Assembly: GCA_034670405.1 (NCBI GenBank)
Contig: JAXDDX010000222.1
Location: forward strand, 372,001-436,000
Reading direction: 5' to 3'
DNA length: 64,000 nucleotides
Source of the DNA: Hoplostethus atlanticus
Taxonomy: Eukaryota; Chordata; Actinopteri; Trachichthyiformes; Trachichthyidae
Position numbers and translations under genes: made by a program. The notes under the pieces were generated by a model. It did not search any database and was not told where the DNA came from. It saw nothing but the letters and a program-made list of their open reading frames with translations. This document shows positions 1 to 42,774 of the stretch, one piece after another (position 1 is the first letter of the stretch; every line of letters starts with the position of its first letter).

Positions 1-2450
1 ATACACCTGTGAAGGACAAAACTAAGATATCCGATCGGTTGCTTTTTCTAACTCTTGGTATATGTCTACTTGTAATTTCTATGCTTGCAGTAATACAGAA
101 CCAAGCATGGGTTTTCTCCATTGGTTTTTAAGGTACAGGCCACAAACCCCCTTCACCTAACCTCTAGGCTACCTTTCCCCTACAGCAAGAAACAGTGTCC
201 AGTTTCGAAAAAAACCCTGCTCCTCTCATCCTTAACTCTTTTCTTACCTCCTCCTCTCCCCTCCCCTCGCTCTCTCTCTTCTCTGCTTCTTTGACTCTGA
301 ATGTTCAAATTTCCAAGGGCCTCTTCTTGACTGCTAGCTGAAACCACATCCTGTCACTCCACAGCCAGTCATTTTTCACCGACCTCCTAGCGGTCTAGAA
401 AAACACCAAATCTTTTTGCTTTTTCCTCCTCTTTTTTATTTTTTATTTTTATTTTTTGGACGATTTCTAAAATTGATGCATTTTGTGTCATATAGAGAAT
501 GTTCACTTACAGAAAACTTAAATCTTATTTTTCCTGGTGGTATCCCCACTGAAGCTGCAGTACAGTTCTAACTGATTGAATCATTACCAATATCTTTGTT
601 TTTAAAGTGGACCTGCATGCTTGTAACTGGCTGACAAAGATTATTTCTATAACACCTTAAGTGTTTCTATGTGATTTCTATGTGGTTCATAGGATGAAAA
701 TCACCCTTGCAAACTGGGCTTGTTATGCCTATCTCTAGATTTGCGCACCCCCAAATTAATTTGCCTTGACTGAGTGGCCGATCTTAATTTCCTGCCTCGA
801 TTACCTCTGGTTTTCCAGAGACAGACAGATGGGGACAAGAAGGAAATCTGTAGTCGAACAAAAATAATGAAAGATTACAAGGATATGAGGAGTGCTTGCT
901 GCTGTCAAGAGAGCATAAACTGATAGATGATGGGTGCATTTTAAATACATATATACTTAGTAGTAGTAGTAGTAATCTCACTTCTACTGAGCTTCCCTCC
1001 TTCCACGCTCCTTGTAGAGACCAACTCAGGGCTGTGCACTTACATTTTTGGCTGCTAGCACTGGAGTTATTATCTAATTATGCACACACGTGAATAAAAA
1101 CAATTGTCATTTGTCATATCACAATTGGATTTCCTTTTACGTTGCGGTACCGACCCCTAAACCTTGAAACGGCTTGCCTGAGGAAATGTAGCCATATGAT
1201 ATAATAGCATTGCTTATTTTTTTGTAATTGTTGGGAGTCCAATGTGGTTTATGAGCTGAATAGGTCCAAATAGGCCAGCAGTCCTTTTGGCTTCAACATG
1301 ATGTTGTCCGTAACAGTCGCTGAACTGTTCAGTAGATTATAGCATTAAAGCCTTGTTTTTCTGTGATGCAGTTAAGAAACACAATAGGGACCCGGCAGAT
1401 CTAGGCACTCTGATATTAATTGGGATGTTATTTGTTTTTTGATTAGATGCGTTGCGTCAATTCTGTCAGTCACGGTGGCACATGGGAGTGTTTCCTGAAA
1501 TTTTCCCTTGAATAATCTGTCACTCTATATGCGGCGAGTTCTTCAGCCACTCTTTGGCCAATTTCACTCGACTTAAGGAGTACATTACCCTGTTTCTTCC
1601 TCCCAAGGTCAACTTTGGATGGCGTGAAATCAAATTGTGGTCATCAGTTGTTGTTTTTTTGCGGCAATGCCCTTCACGGCGAGTCACGGTACAGTTTGCA
1701 CTGCTGTGCTAAGCTCTTGATGCTTTGTCATTGTTGTGGAAAGCCACCCTTTGTGTTGCTTCACCCATGTAGATAATGTTCTCTAACTCATCCTGTGTTG
1801 TCTGCACTGTTCTCTGTGCTGTGAACTCAAAAGCGATAGCTCTTGGAGCCACATGAGATACATTTCTTGAGTTGAATTCTGAATGGCCTCAACAATTTCT
1901 GCTTTGAGTTGTGCCTTGAGCTCATTTATTGTAGTTTTTTTTAACCAAGTCATTCAGAGTGTGTGGGTGTGGGTGGGTGTGGGTGTGGGTGTGCATATGT
2001 CTAATGGAATTGGAAGCCAGGGACCAGGATTTGAATCTGAGGCCCACTCTAGCGAGAGCAAAGTCCTGTCAGTCTTAGCAGCCAGAATCAGAATCATTCC
2101 CACTAAAGCTGCCAGTGACCTCCCTTCTTCTACAATCCGAGGATTATTCCCAAAGATTCACGAAGAGGATACCACACAACCTCATACGGTGAGGTTACAG
2201 CTTTAGCAAAGAGGTGCAGTGCATTTGATAGGTTTTGATTTTATTAAAGGTTGACAACAGTACAAAAACAAACCCAGAAACCGTCATCGCTCAAGCTTTG
2301 AGCAATATTGCGCTGTGCCAGGAGAAGAATTGGGTCTTGGGCTAGACTATTAAAGCTGTTGGCTTGAATTGCAATGCTGTTGAGAAATGCAAAAATGTGT
2401 GTGTTTCAGTCTCTCATTTTCTCCATTGTAAAGAACAGGCTGTTTTGAGG

Positions 2451-2551
2451 GCGTGGAGGTTGTATGTAATGAGCACTGCTCTGATTGGCCGCCTCACTCA
2501 CGGCGTGAGGCGGCCAATCAGAGCAGTGCTCATTACATACAACCTCCACGC
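2451..2551. repeat. 47-bp perfect inverted repeat with 7-nt loop
   Basis: The left arm 2451-2497 (starting gcgtggaggttgtatg) is exactly complementary to the right arm 2505-2551, with the loop tcacggc between. It contains ctgattggcc and its complement, a CCAAT-type core. It sits just upstream of a short ORF beginning at 2593 and at the left side of a block that resembles a fish DNA transposon. A perfect 47-bp stem implies a recent origin or conversion between the arms. Confidence 0.95.
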
Positions 2552-2592
2552 AATCACCTGGCGGAGGCGGAGAGCAGAAATTTACCATAACC

Positions 2593-2748
2593 ATGGCGGC
2601 CGCTCCAGAACCAACACTGAGACCGTACATGTTTGAGCCGGAGTTTGACCCAGAATGGGAAGAGGCAGCTGAGGCGGTTCCACTTAGTTTCTCAATGATA
2701 ACAATTCTGTGTAATATTGTACTTTGTTTTGTGTATGTGGGTGTGTGA
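2593..2748 (+). pseudogene. Possible first-exon fragment of a transposon-borne ORF (RPYMFEPE motif)
   Basis: An ATG in the context accatgg opens a 51-codon frame. The first 29 residues are acidic and start MAAAPEPTLRPYMFEPEF, followed by EWEEAAEA; the rest is hydrophobic and looks like read-through into non-coding sequence, so a splice donor near the GCG/GTT junction is plausible. From memory, similar PYxFEP-type openings occur in fish proteins carried by or derived from DNA transposons; this is recollection, not a search. The downstream block ends in sequence common to teleost dispersed elements (atatgacccctttaa near 4069). No later exon was found. Confidence 0.3.
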
Positions 2749-3518
2749 GCGACACTTTCTGCTGTAGCTGGTCTATTTATGGCTCATGTCCATAAGCTTA
2801 TTGAATACAACTTGCAGACAAGCTAGGATTGACAATTTTGTTGAGCTAGTTAGCCAATATATTATTGGATGCAACCTAATTTCATCCAAACAGCGCAGCC
2901 AAACAACCAAACATGATTGTACTAATGGTGGCTAAAGTTTACCAAGCCTGACACGTTCAACAGACTTATAAAACAGACACTGGTCCCAACAAATAACTTT
3001 AAGATGAGTCCTGACTCCAACCAATAACTTTACTTTTACTTTACTTTACTTTTAATGACTCCAGCTTTAGTTTTCTTACTTCTTCCACGCCCAACAAGCC
3101 CGTGGCTAGCCCCGCTAGCTCGTTAGATAACCAGCAGTCGAATATACTAACCAGACTAATTTGGTAAATTAAATCAAAACATGGTGACACTTACAGATTC
3201 CAATTTTGCAGATTGGTCACGTACCTTATGAACTGCTCCATCTTTAAGCTTCAATTTAGATGCTAATCCTGCCGTTGCTCAAGCAGTCCGAGGAGTGATC
3301 ATCACACACAGAAAGAATTAGCTACCTGTAGCCGTGCTAACTGTAGCTGGGACGTTGCCGTTAAAAATAAAATTAATCCACTCTGTCCTGCATTTTCGCG
3401 TGTTGGGAGACTGTGCAGGGATCTATGTTGCTGCCTGCATCCTACAAAATAATAACTGGAGAGTTGATATATCTCCGTAGATATATTGTTGTTTTAGCTT
3501 CCCTGGTCGCAAAGTAAT

Positions 3519-3764
3519 GGTGCATTCCAGTGTACTCGGAAAAAACGGCGTCCGAATGTGATATGTGCCGATTCTATTCACTAATGGCGCTGTAGTAGTT
3601 GATGTTGAGTTTAGATGCTTGTAACATTCTGAGACTTGCCATACAAACATGAGTTTGCTGCGGGCGATTATGTTTTCCCGAGCAGATGCACTGGAACACA
3701 TTTAAATTGGAAGTTAGGAATACCGACTCGGAATTATCGATTTCCGAGTACAATGGAATGCACC
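3519..3764. mobile_element. Nested MITE with about 22-bp terminal inverted repeats
   Basis: The left end ggtgcattccagtgtactcg (3519 on) matches the reverse complement of the right end (3743-3764, ending ggaatgcacc) with a single difference over 22 bases. The 246-bp interior has no coding potential. A clear target-site duplication was not found, so the superfamily is not assigned (hAT-like is possible). Confidence 0.7.
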
Positions 3765-6700
3765 ATAAGCAACGGCTTGCGGCGCTGCCGTGAGCTGCAT
3801 TTTGAGACGAGGTAAATGGGATTGGTTGTTCACCTGGGGGTGGGCATGCCCTGAGAGGGGCTGGATTATGTTAAGAAGCGCCCGTTATGACGTCCAAAGG
3901 GGCTACTTTCTGAAACGGCCTGTTTTTCTCCTATCTTTGGCACCGTTTTTGGAAAAAGGAAAATACAGAAAAAGGGGTTGACTTGCAGATTTCAAATTTT
4001 CACAGCTGCTTAGGTAAATGATTTCCTGTGGAACATGTATAAGCGCCAGGAATAAGCTGTTTTCCATAATATGACCCCTTTAAGTCGCCCTGGATAAGAA
4101 CGCCAGTTAAGTGCTTTAAATATAAAGAAAGTGTATATAAGCTATTAAAAAGAGTACTTACCAACTCATCAACTGCCAAAAAGGTCCTGAAAAGACATAG
4201 ATTTACCTCCTGAAATTGGTATGTGTGATGCCACTAATGTGTAAATTAGCATATTACCTCATCTGGTCCTCACGACAGGGGCACCCCTAAAAACCCAATT
4301 TACACCAGGAAAAGCCCTGCCTTGCACTGAATGTCAGGTTCTGTAACACGTGCCTGTATGTTTAATACTTAACAGAGGCCTAAGATGTTGAAGAGCAGTT
4401 ATGCATGTCATGGTTGGAAGACCCAATGCCTCTTAATACAATAACATTTGTCACATACTGCACTGTTGAATGAGGGAGCCAGCTACTGGCATCACTGTAA
4501 GCCTTATGCATCTAGACTAAGTAAATAGACCAGGGCAGGGAATTTCACAAGTCTGAGAGCGGGCTTGTAATATCACCATAGGCTATAATTACCATAAAGC
4601 AGTCAAAGCTCTAAGGCCCTAAGTCTCGCAGTGGAAGCATCTTTCTTGTGTGTTCACTACATTTCAGTGAGAATGCAAGAGCGCAAGAGGAGCCATCAAT
4701 TAAAATCAGTCTCACCTTAATGTGAAAAGTGGTAAGTGTGAGAAAGTTGATCGTGATAAATGGTCATGTGAGGAACACTCTCGGTCTCCATCTACATTAA
4801 CAGTTACATTAGGAGAGTGAGACAGGATGGAGTTCACGTCAAATTTGACCCCTTTTTAAAAAATAAAACAAACAGATGCTCCCTGGTTTACAAAATCCCT
4901 GATGTTACACAACGGCAGCAGACCTTGGTTACAATGTTGCATAAGGACACCAATAGCATGACCTGACCTCACGCTCCACCAAAGACTGGGATTTACCATA
5001 GGGAGTCGAAGCGGAAGTTAACGAAGACCGCCCCCATAATCTTGCCCTTCTCAGACTTTCACAGCTTGTGTTTGGATTTGTACCAAAGACCATACGGCCA
5101 CAAGGCAATGCCTTATGGACGGTGAATCAGTACGAGAGCTTGAAATTAGAAAACTTTGAATAACCAGACACCGGGGCGTAGCAGAGTCCGCTATTGCTAT
5201 TGCTATGCTATTTGATATTATAATGTTTTTGTTGGGAATTCAGCATGGTTTCTGAATATTGCTAAGTGGGCCCTAATGAGCCAACAGTATAAACTCTCTT
5301 TTGGCTGTACTTTGATGGTGTACTTTGATGGTTGTTTAATTGTTGAGTGGGGTTTTAAGCGTATATCATTATTTCAGAATAAGCATCACTTTTACAGTGG
5401 ACAATGGACGCAGAGGGAATTTGGCTTGGTTAATTGGTGCTGATTTGTATAATTTGTTATGTTAGAATCATGTTACTATTATGTAGTTTTGTGCTAATTC
5501 TAGTCTGCTGAGCAGGTGTCAATGAATAGTTTGTAATATGTTTTTTCTATGAAAATATAGATAGTTTATTTAAATGACAGCTTGGCTATGGGTATGTCAG
5601 CACTCAGAAAAACTGCTTCCCATAATTAAAAGTAACATTTTCTAAACCATATATATACTGAAGTGATTCATTGTGAGGCCCCTATATGAGAAGTCATTGT
5701 GCTCTCCATAGAAGTCAGTTTTGTTTTTCATGCAAGTGGAAAAAGCTCAGTGGTGTGATATTTAGAGGTGGAAAAAATGGCAGTGGGGAGTGCTTTCCAA
5801 TTCCTATGCCTTTCTGCTGCAGCTGGTTCTCGTCTTTTTCTCCTCTTTACATCTTTGATTAATGGGATAGCAAGCGAGGCAGGTGTGAAATGATACGTTT
5901 TCCCGCGTTTCCTGAAAACACAACACAAGTTGTACTATGGAATAATATACACCTCATCATTCTCGGATAGCCGAAGTCGAATATTGGACTCGACTCTGGG
6001 CGTGAACCCTGCTCGCAGCCGTGTAACATGAACCCTGTTCATATCCTTCCTGTCCCAACTGTTGAGAGTCAAGGGAGAATACCTTTGCTTTAGCGTGTTG
6101 CTAGCTATTGAAAAGACAAAGAAAAAATGCTCCCGGAAAAACTTTTCAATGTTTTTAATTGGACAGGTTTTATCTCACCACAATATAGAAAATCTCAATC
6201 TCTGAAGCCTGGCAGATCCAAAGTGTTGCCCTTGGTGATCCCACAGACGCTGCCACATTACAGATGTCAAAACCTCGTAAAAATGTTTATTAATGTTTGT
6301 CTGCAGAGCAGACGGTGTTCAATGAAATTACTTTGAACAATGTCTCTGAAGTGGCCATGCCTCTTGTCAAATGGGCACAAATGCTACCAGGCTACTGAAC
6401 CTGTTTTGCTCAAAATGGTAGTAGCTACAATCCACTGAAACTGCTGCTTGGTTTATCATGATAGTAGTGGCTTGAAAAGTACTGATATCACCAGCCTCAC
6501 CCCATATGTCAAATTAACAGCATTCAAATTTATGAAAGCCTCTGGTGGATGACGCATAAGCACTCTGTTAAATCAATGAAATTAGGAGAGAATCCATATT
6601 TGCTTCTTAGCAAAGCTAGTTGTTACATTAGAGGATGGCTTTCCTTAAATGTGAAGCGTGGATACCAGTGAAGCACTTTTCAGGACATGATAATGGAGCA

Positions 6701-7792
6701 ACTAGCTAGTTAGTGCAGCACACAAAAACACAGACTCTAATAGAAGAAAAATCTCTGAAAGTAAGTCAGAGTGAGGAAAAACTGAGGAAAACGGTGTGCT
6801 ACATGACATGACGCAGGATCAGGGAAATGAGAAGCATGCGGAAGTTAAATATCTTATAACTTAAAATATGCACTGTTGAAATATACAATATTTCAATCTT
6901 AAAAATTAATCCAATTTGATTCAAAGATTAACAGGTGGTGTGTGATGTATACCTGAAAAATTACTTTTTTAACAGCATGGCAACATCCTCAAACCTTGCT
7001 CTACACCTATATCTGCCATGCTATTACCTGGAGTTGGATGATGTCATTACATTACCGGTAGAGGATTTGTGGACTTAGTAAGTCTTAGGACTCCCGTGGG
7101 GGTTTCTTGCGAGGAAGCAAATGCCGAGAGTTGAAGGGAATGGGAATGTGACTCATGCCGAGGCACACAGAGATCACGTTGTCCGTACCATGACCTAATG
7201 CCGGTAAGTCAGGAATTCTCCCTTTCATTTCCTTTTATTTCTTTGCTCGGACCTGGAACTGTATGTGCCAACCCACCTTTGTAAACTGGTGTAATCTTTT
7301 GGATGGATTCCCAACAGATTAGCCTGCCAAGAATTATGTTTTCACCTTCACTGATTTCTTCGGTAGCTGGCTGACATTTGGACTGATCCCAAAGGACCTT
7401 TTGTGTTGGATCACTGGTTTGTGCAGCTTAGGGTACATCCTCCTATCTACCTATTGTTCTCCATGTCTTTGAGGACCCACTGGGTACTGGGTTTGGCAGT
7501 GTGGTGGTATAGGTGTGATGACTTGAACTGAAATAGCTTTTAAATGTGCAAGGAAGGAGATTCTTTTAAATTATAATGTAAGTCCTCTGAGTCGAGAAAA
7601 AAAACCTCATGAACCACTATGAGATGGTGGTGCATTCCCACGAGGACCCAGCAGAAGTCACATGGGACAAAAAACAGGACACTTTGTGGAAGGCTCTGGG
7701 ATATTTCAGATGTGTATCGGCTATTGGAAAATGTAGTGTTAGGACATTCACAAGTAGAAATTCACAATGTAGAAATTAATTTCATGGCAGGG

Positions 7793-9752
7793 CGTGATCC
7801 GGTTGGTATATCATCCCTAAGGGCCATTATGGCTGAACTCATCTGAAAACAGACCTCTGTATCTTCTAGCATATCCCCCCCCCCCCCCCCCCCCCCAAGG
7901 ACCCACAAGAGATACCCATGTTTGCTTGTCTTTCAAGCTCATGCCCTCCCTGGCATTGCCTCTCTGGTCCCCCACTAAGTGCCGTTGACAATCCCCTCTG
8001 ACAATATGCCCCCCCTCCCTCTCTTTTCATTTCCGTCTTCCATCCCCTCTTCAAAAGCCTGTTTAGCTGCCACAGCCAGACCCCAGTAGCGTTGTTGAGT
8101 CACCGAGGGGACGCAGGCAGGGTGTTCACGCTGACAGATGGCCCAGGCAAAGAGAGCTGAGCGTTGCCGTACCCCCCTCCCTTCCAGAACTCTGCACGTG
8201 GCATAGGCACCGTAGTCTTGGATAATTTATAACCCCTATTTATATACCCATTGTAACACAGCCACTCTGCTGATAGATCTCAGTCTACCTTGCTATAGTC
8301 ATGAGACTTTCTTCACCAAGTGGCTGAGGGATGAGTGGTGTATAGTGTAGTGTATACGATGGATTGTGATGCTCTTTCATTCACCTATTTCCTGTTTAGA
8401 GCTACAATATTGTGCGTGTCAGCACAATTGATGCATTGACTGTCTTTAAAGGGACATGGAAGAAAGTACTCTGGTGCATTATGTTGCACCTTCTGTTCAT
8501 TTCTAGTATGCTCATTTAGTACACTTAATGCATTATTCATTACTTTGTCAAAGTGTATCGATCTTGTTGAAAGAAAATGTGCAAAGTCACCATGCTTCAG
8601 TTGATACAGCAATAACATTTTCAAAAACTCTGAAAATGGCTGCAAAAATGGCTGCAAATTACTTTGTACTTCAATAGGTGTTATAAAGACGACAAAATCA
8701 AGACCTCTGGTCTTTGTTCAGTAACTAGAGAATACCCGCCAATAGACTTGTTTATCTGACAGTACAAGGAGTCAATGTTTAGGCATTGTTCACCACTGGC
8801 CTCATCCCTGAATATAGAGGGCATGGACGGACCAATGGTGTTAGACCCTCTGTAACTTGACACAGTCCCACAGTGGACGAGCACAATCCATAAACCCAAG
8901 GTCATCCATATATCCAGAACAGCAGGGCGTTCAGTTACCCTTTACTAAGCAGAGAAACTGCCTCCGCATTAGTATGTGATGACAAGAAATACTAATGTGA
9001 AAAAGTATTAATGTCTTAAATACTGTTTTCTTATTTTATTTTATTTAACATAATGCAGGTTCATTTTTTTTTAACTAAGCTTAATTAAAACTATAAATTT
9101 AGAAAGTGACAGATTCTTTACACAATGTTTAGTTGAGGCAGAGTTGGAAAGTATGACAAATGAAATAAAGACAAAAAAAACATGAATTACGAGTTTCACC
9201 ATAAGATGTGAATGTTTTTTATTTTCTTATGTTATATTATATTACCAATTGATCACATTAAGTATGACTCACATGCATGCTCACTCTTAGATCAATACAA
9301 TTACAATATGCCAGACATGGATGTCATGACCCTTAACATTTAATTTCCTGCTGTCCCCTCTCTTATTCTGCATATTTATAGTTTAAGAGCTTGCACTAAC
9401 TATGTAGAATCAATCTGTTTTTGCTTTATTTTGATTTTAAAATTGGTAAATCCAATTTCACGTAGCATTAAATAGGTACAAAATAGAAAACATGTAAATT
9501 TGCAGATACCGTGTTTAAGATCTCTCTATTTCGCTAATGTTTTATATTGCTCTAGGATTTTGATAAGAAAACTGCTAAGCATATAGCGATTATTTGTAGA
9601 TGATGCCTGTTTTTTTGGCAAATAAATGGAAATGAAATGTTTGCTATGAAGACTTTTTCACATAGATGATGACGTGATCCGGTTTGGTATATCATCCACC
9701 AATAACTCCTGCTATCTCCAGGTCATTATGGCTGAACTCATCCCTAAATATC
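7793..9752 (+). repeat. Segment present twice (about 7793-7846 and 9671-9742)
   Basis: cgtgatccggttggtatatc followed by atcc and, a little later, cattatggctgaactcatc occurs at about 7794-7844 and again, with one extra T and a 24-base insertion, at about 9672-9741. The copies are in direct orientation and 1.88 kb apart. Either an old duplication, a dispersed repeat, or duplicated sequence from assembly. Confidence 0.6.
7875..7896 (+). repeat. Poly-C tract (22 C)
   Basis: Uninterrupted run of 22 C in presumed intron 1. It lies about 30 bases after the first copy of a segment that recurs near 9671. Long homopolymers of this kind are also frequent assembly joints. Confidence 0.9.
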
Positions 9753-10843
9753 TCTTCTCTTGGTCCTCTCTAGGCCTTAGAAATGGATCGAACCCTAGCT
9801 GAATGCCAATACTCTGCTGAACAGGCGAATGTTTGCATTTGAGTTGATGGATCTCTTTTCCGCTCTGCCAGTGGCTTGTCTAATCCAAAGAGCTTTTATA
9901 TTTCTAATTGCCATACATATGCAAATTAGTTTTTGGGTTGACTTTTGTCCAGTGCTGGTAAAGCAGGATGTCAAGGTTAGTTTGGGGTCTTGTTTTGAAG
10001 CTTCTTTTTGTTCGGCTCAGTTTTATGTGCAGTCTTACTGGTGAAGGGAGGAGATGTTGTAAAGGCTGGGAGTGTCAGGGATTGGTTTTCCACTGCCGTT
10101 TGCTCATCCTGAGGTGGGGGGTATTGGAGTTTTTTAAACCACAAATACAGGAAAACAGTCTGTTGTATACCCAGAGAGCCCTGACAGGGAGGCCACCAAC
10201 GTCACGTCTTTGTCTCTGCACAGTAGGGAGGCTTCCTGTGTTGTACCTCCTGCAGTAATGCAAGGGCAGAAATCCTCCTATGAATGTCTGTCTTTAAGAG
10301 CCAGTGTTGTCAAGGATAAAGAGGGAAATGAGGTGCGTTAGGCAAGGGGTTATCAAATTGGTATGATTAGTCTGCTCCCAAACATCCCAGTAGCTGGTAA
10401 TATCAAGGTATTCATCAAATTACATGGACAAATGGCCATTGGTGTGAAAACAGTCATTTCCCTGCAGGTTTTGCTTCTCTAAAACCTAAAACACACATTA
10501 CTTTTTCAAAATTTATACTCATACATATTTATGAACATTTTATTTGTTCTATTTTATATCTTCACATTTGAACCCGTTTGTACCTTGCAAATGCTCATGA
10601 TGTTCTCTGAAAAAGATGGTAATCACAGGAATCATGATAGTAGAAAGCAGAAGTGGCAGCGGCATTACCATTTTTGCCACTGTGTACGTTGCAAAACCCA
10701 TATACTGATCCACCCTTACCCTTAGTAGTAGCAATTTTGATAAATAATAAGCGATAAGGGCGACATTTCGATGACAATAAATCTATGGTGTCCCTTGTTG
10801 TGTCTAGACCTAAACATGTTTTTTTTTGTGTGTGTGTTTTCAG

Positions 10844-42774
<31,931 letters not shown>

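Larger units (their letters stand above)
2440..4085. mobile_element. Degenerate fish DNA-transposon block (probable)
   Basis: The block begins near the long hairpin, contains the RPYMFEPE ORF fragment, and ends with ccataatatgacccctttaa, which I recognise as a common terminus of teleost non-autonomous DNA elements. A matching left terminus was not found, so the element is truncated or the limits are wrong. A second, smaller MITE is nested inside. Confidence 0.35.
1..10843 (+). other. slc12a2: slc12a2 intron 1 (3' part), presumed
   Basis: No NKCC1 coding sequence is seen upstream of the exon at 10844, and that exon begins inside the N-terminal tail ([10 protein letters not shown]), so a 5' exon must lie beyond the left edge. 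The stretch is AT-rich with scattered repeats: a GT/GGGTGT low-complexity run near 1958-1994, a transposon-like block around 2440-4085, a 22-C tract at 7875-7896, and a short segment present twice (about 7793 and 9671). Pyrimidine-rich sequence lies near 225-300 and 420-460. The many short open frames have no recognisable domains and look like chance. Calling it intron 1 is inference. Confidence 0.7.

Noticed and set aside
7866-8054. Glycine-rich small protein on the - strand
   Set aside because: Its glycine run is merely the 22-C tract read in reverse.
1-10843. A hidden slc12a2 exon 1 within the window
   Set aside because: No sequence resembling the NKCC1 N-terminal tail (SPAK motif, threonine cluster) or a GC-rich first exon/CpG island was found.
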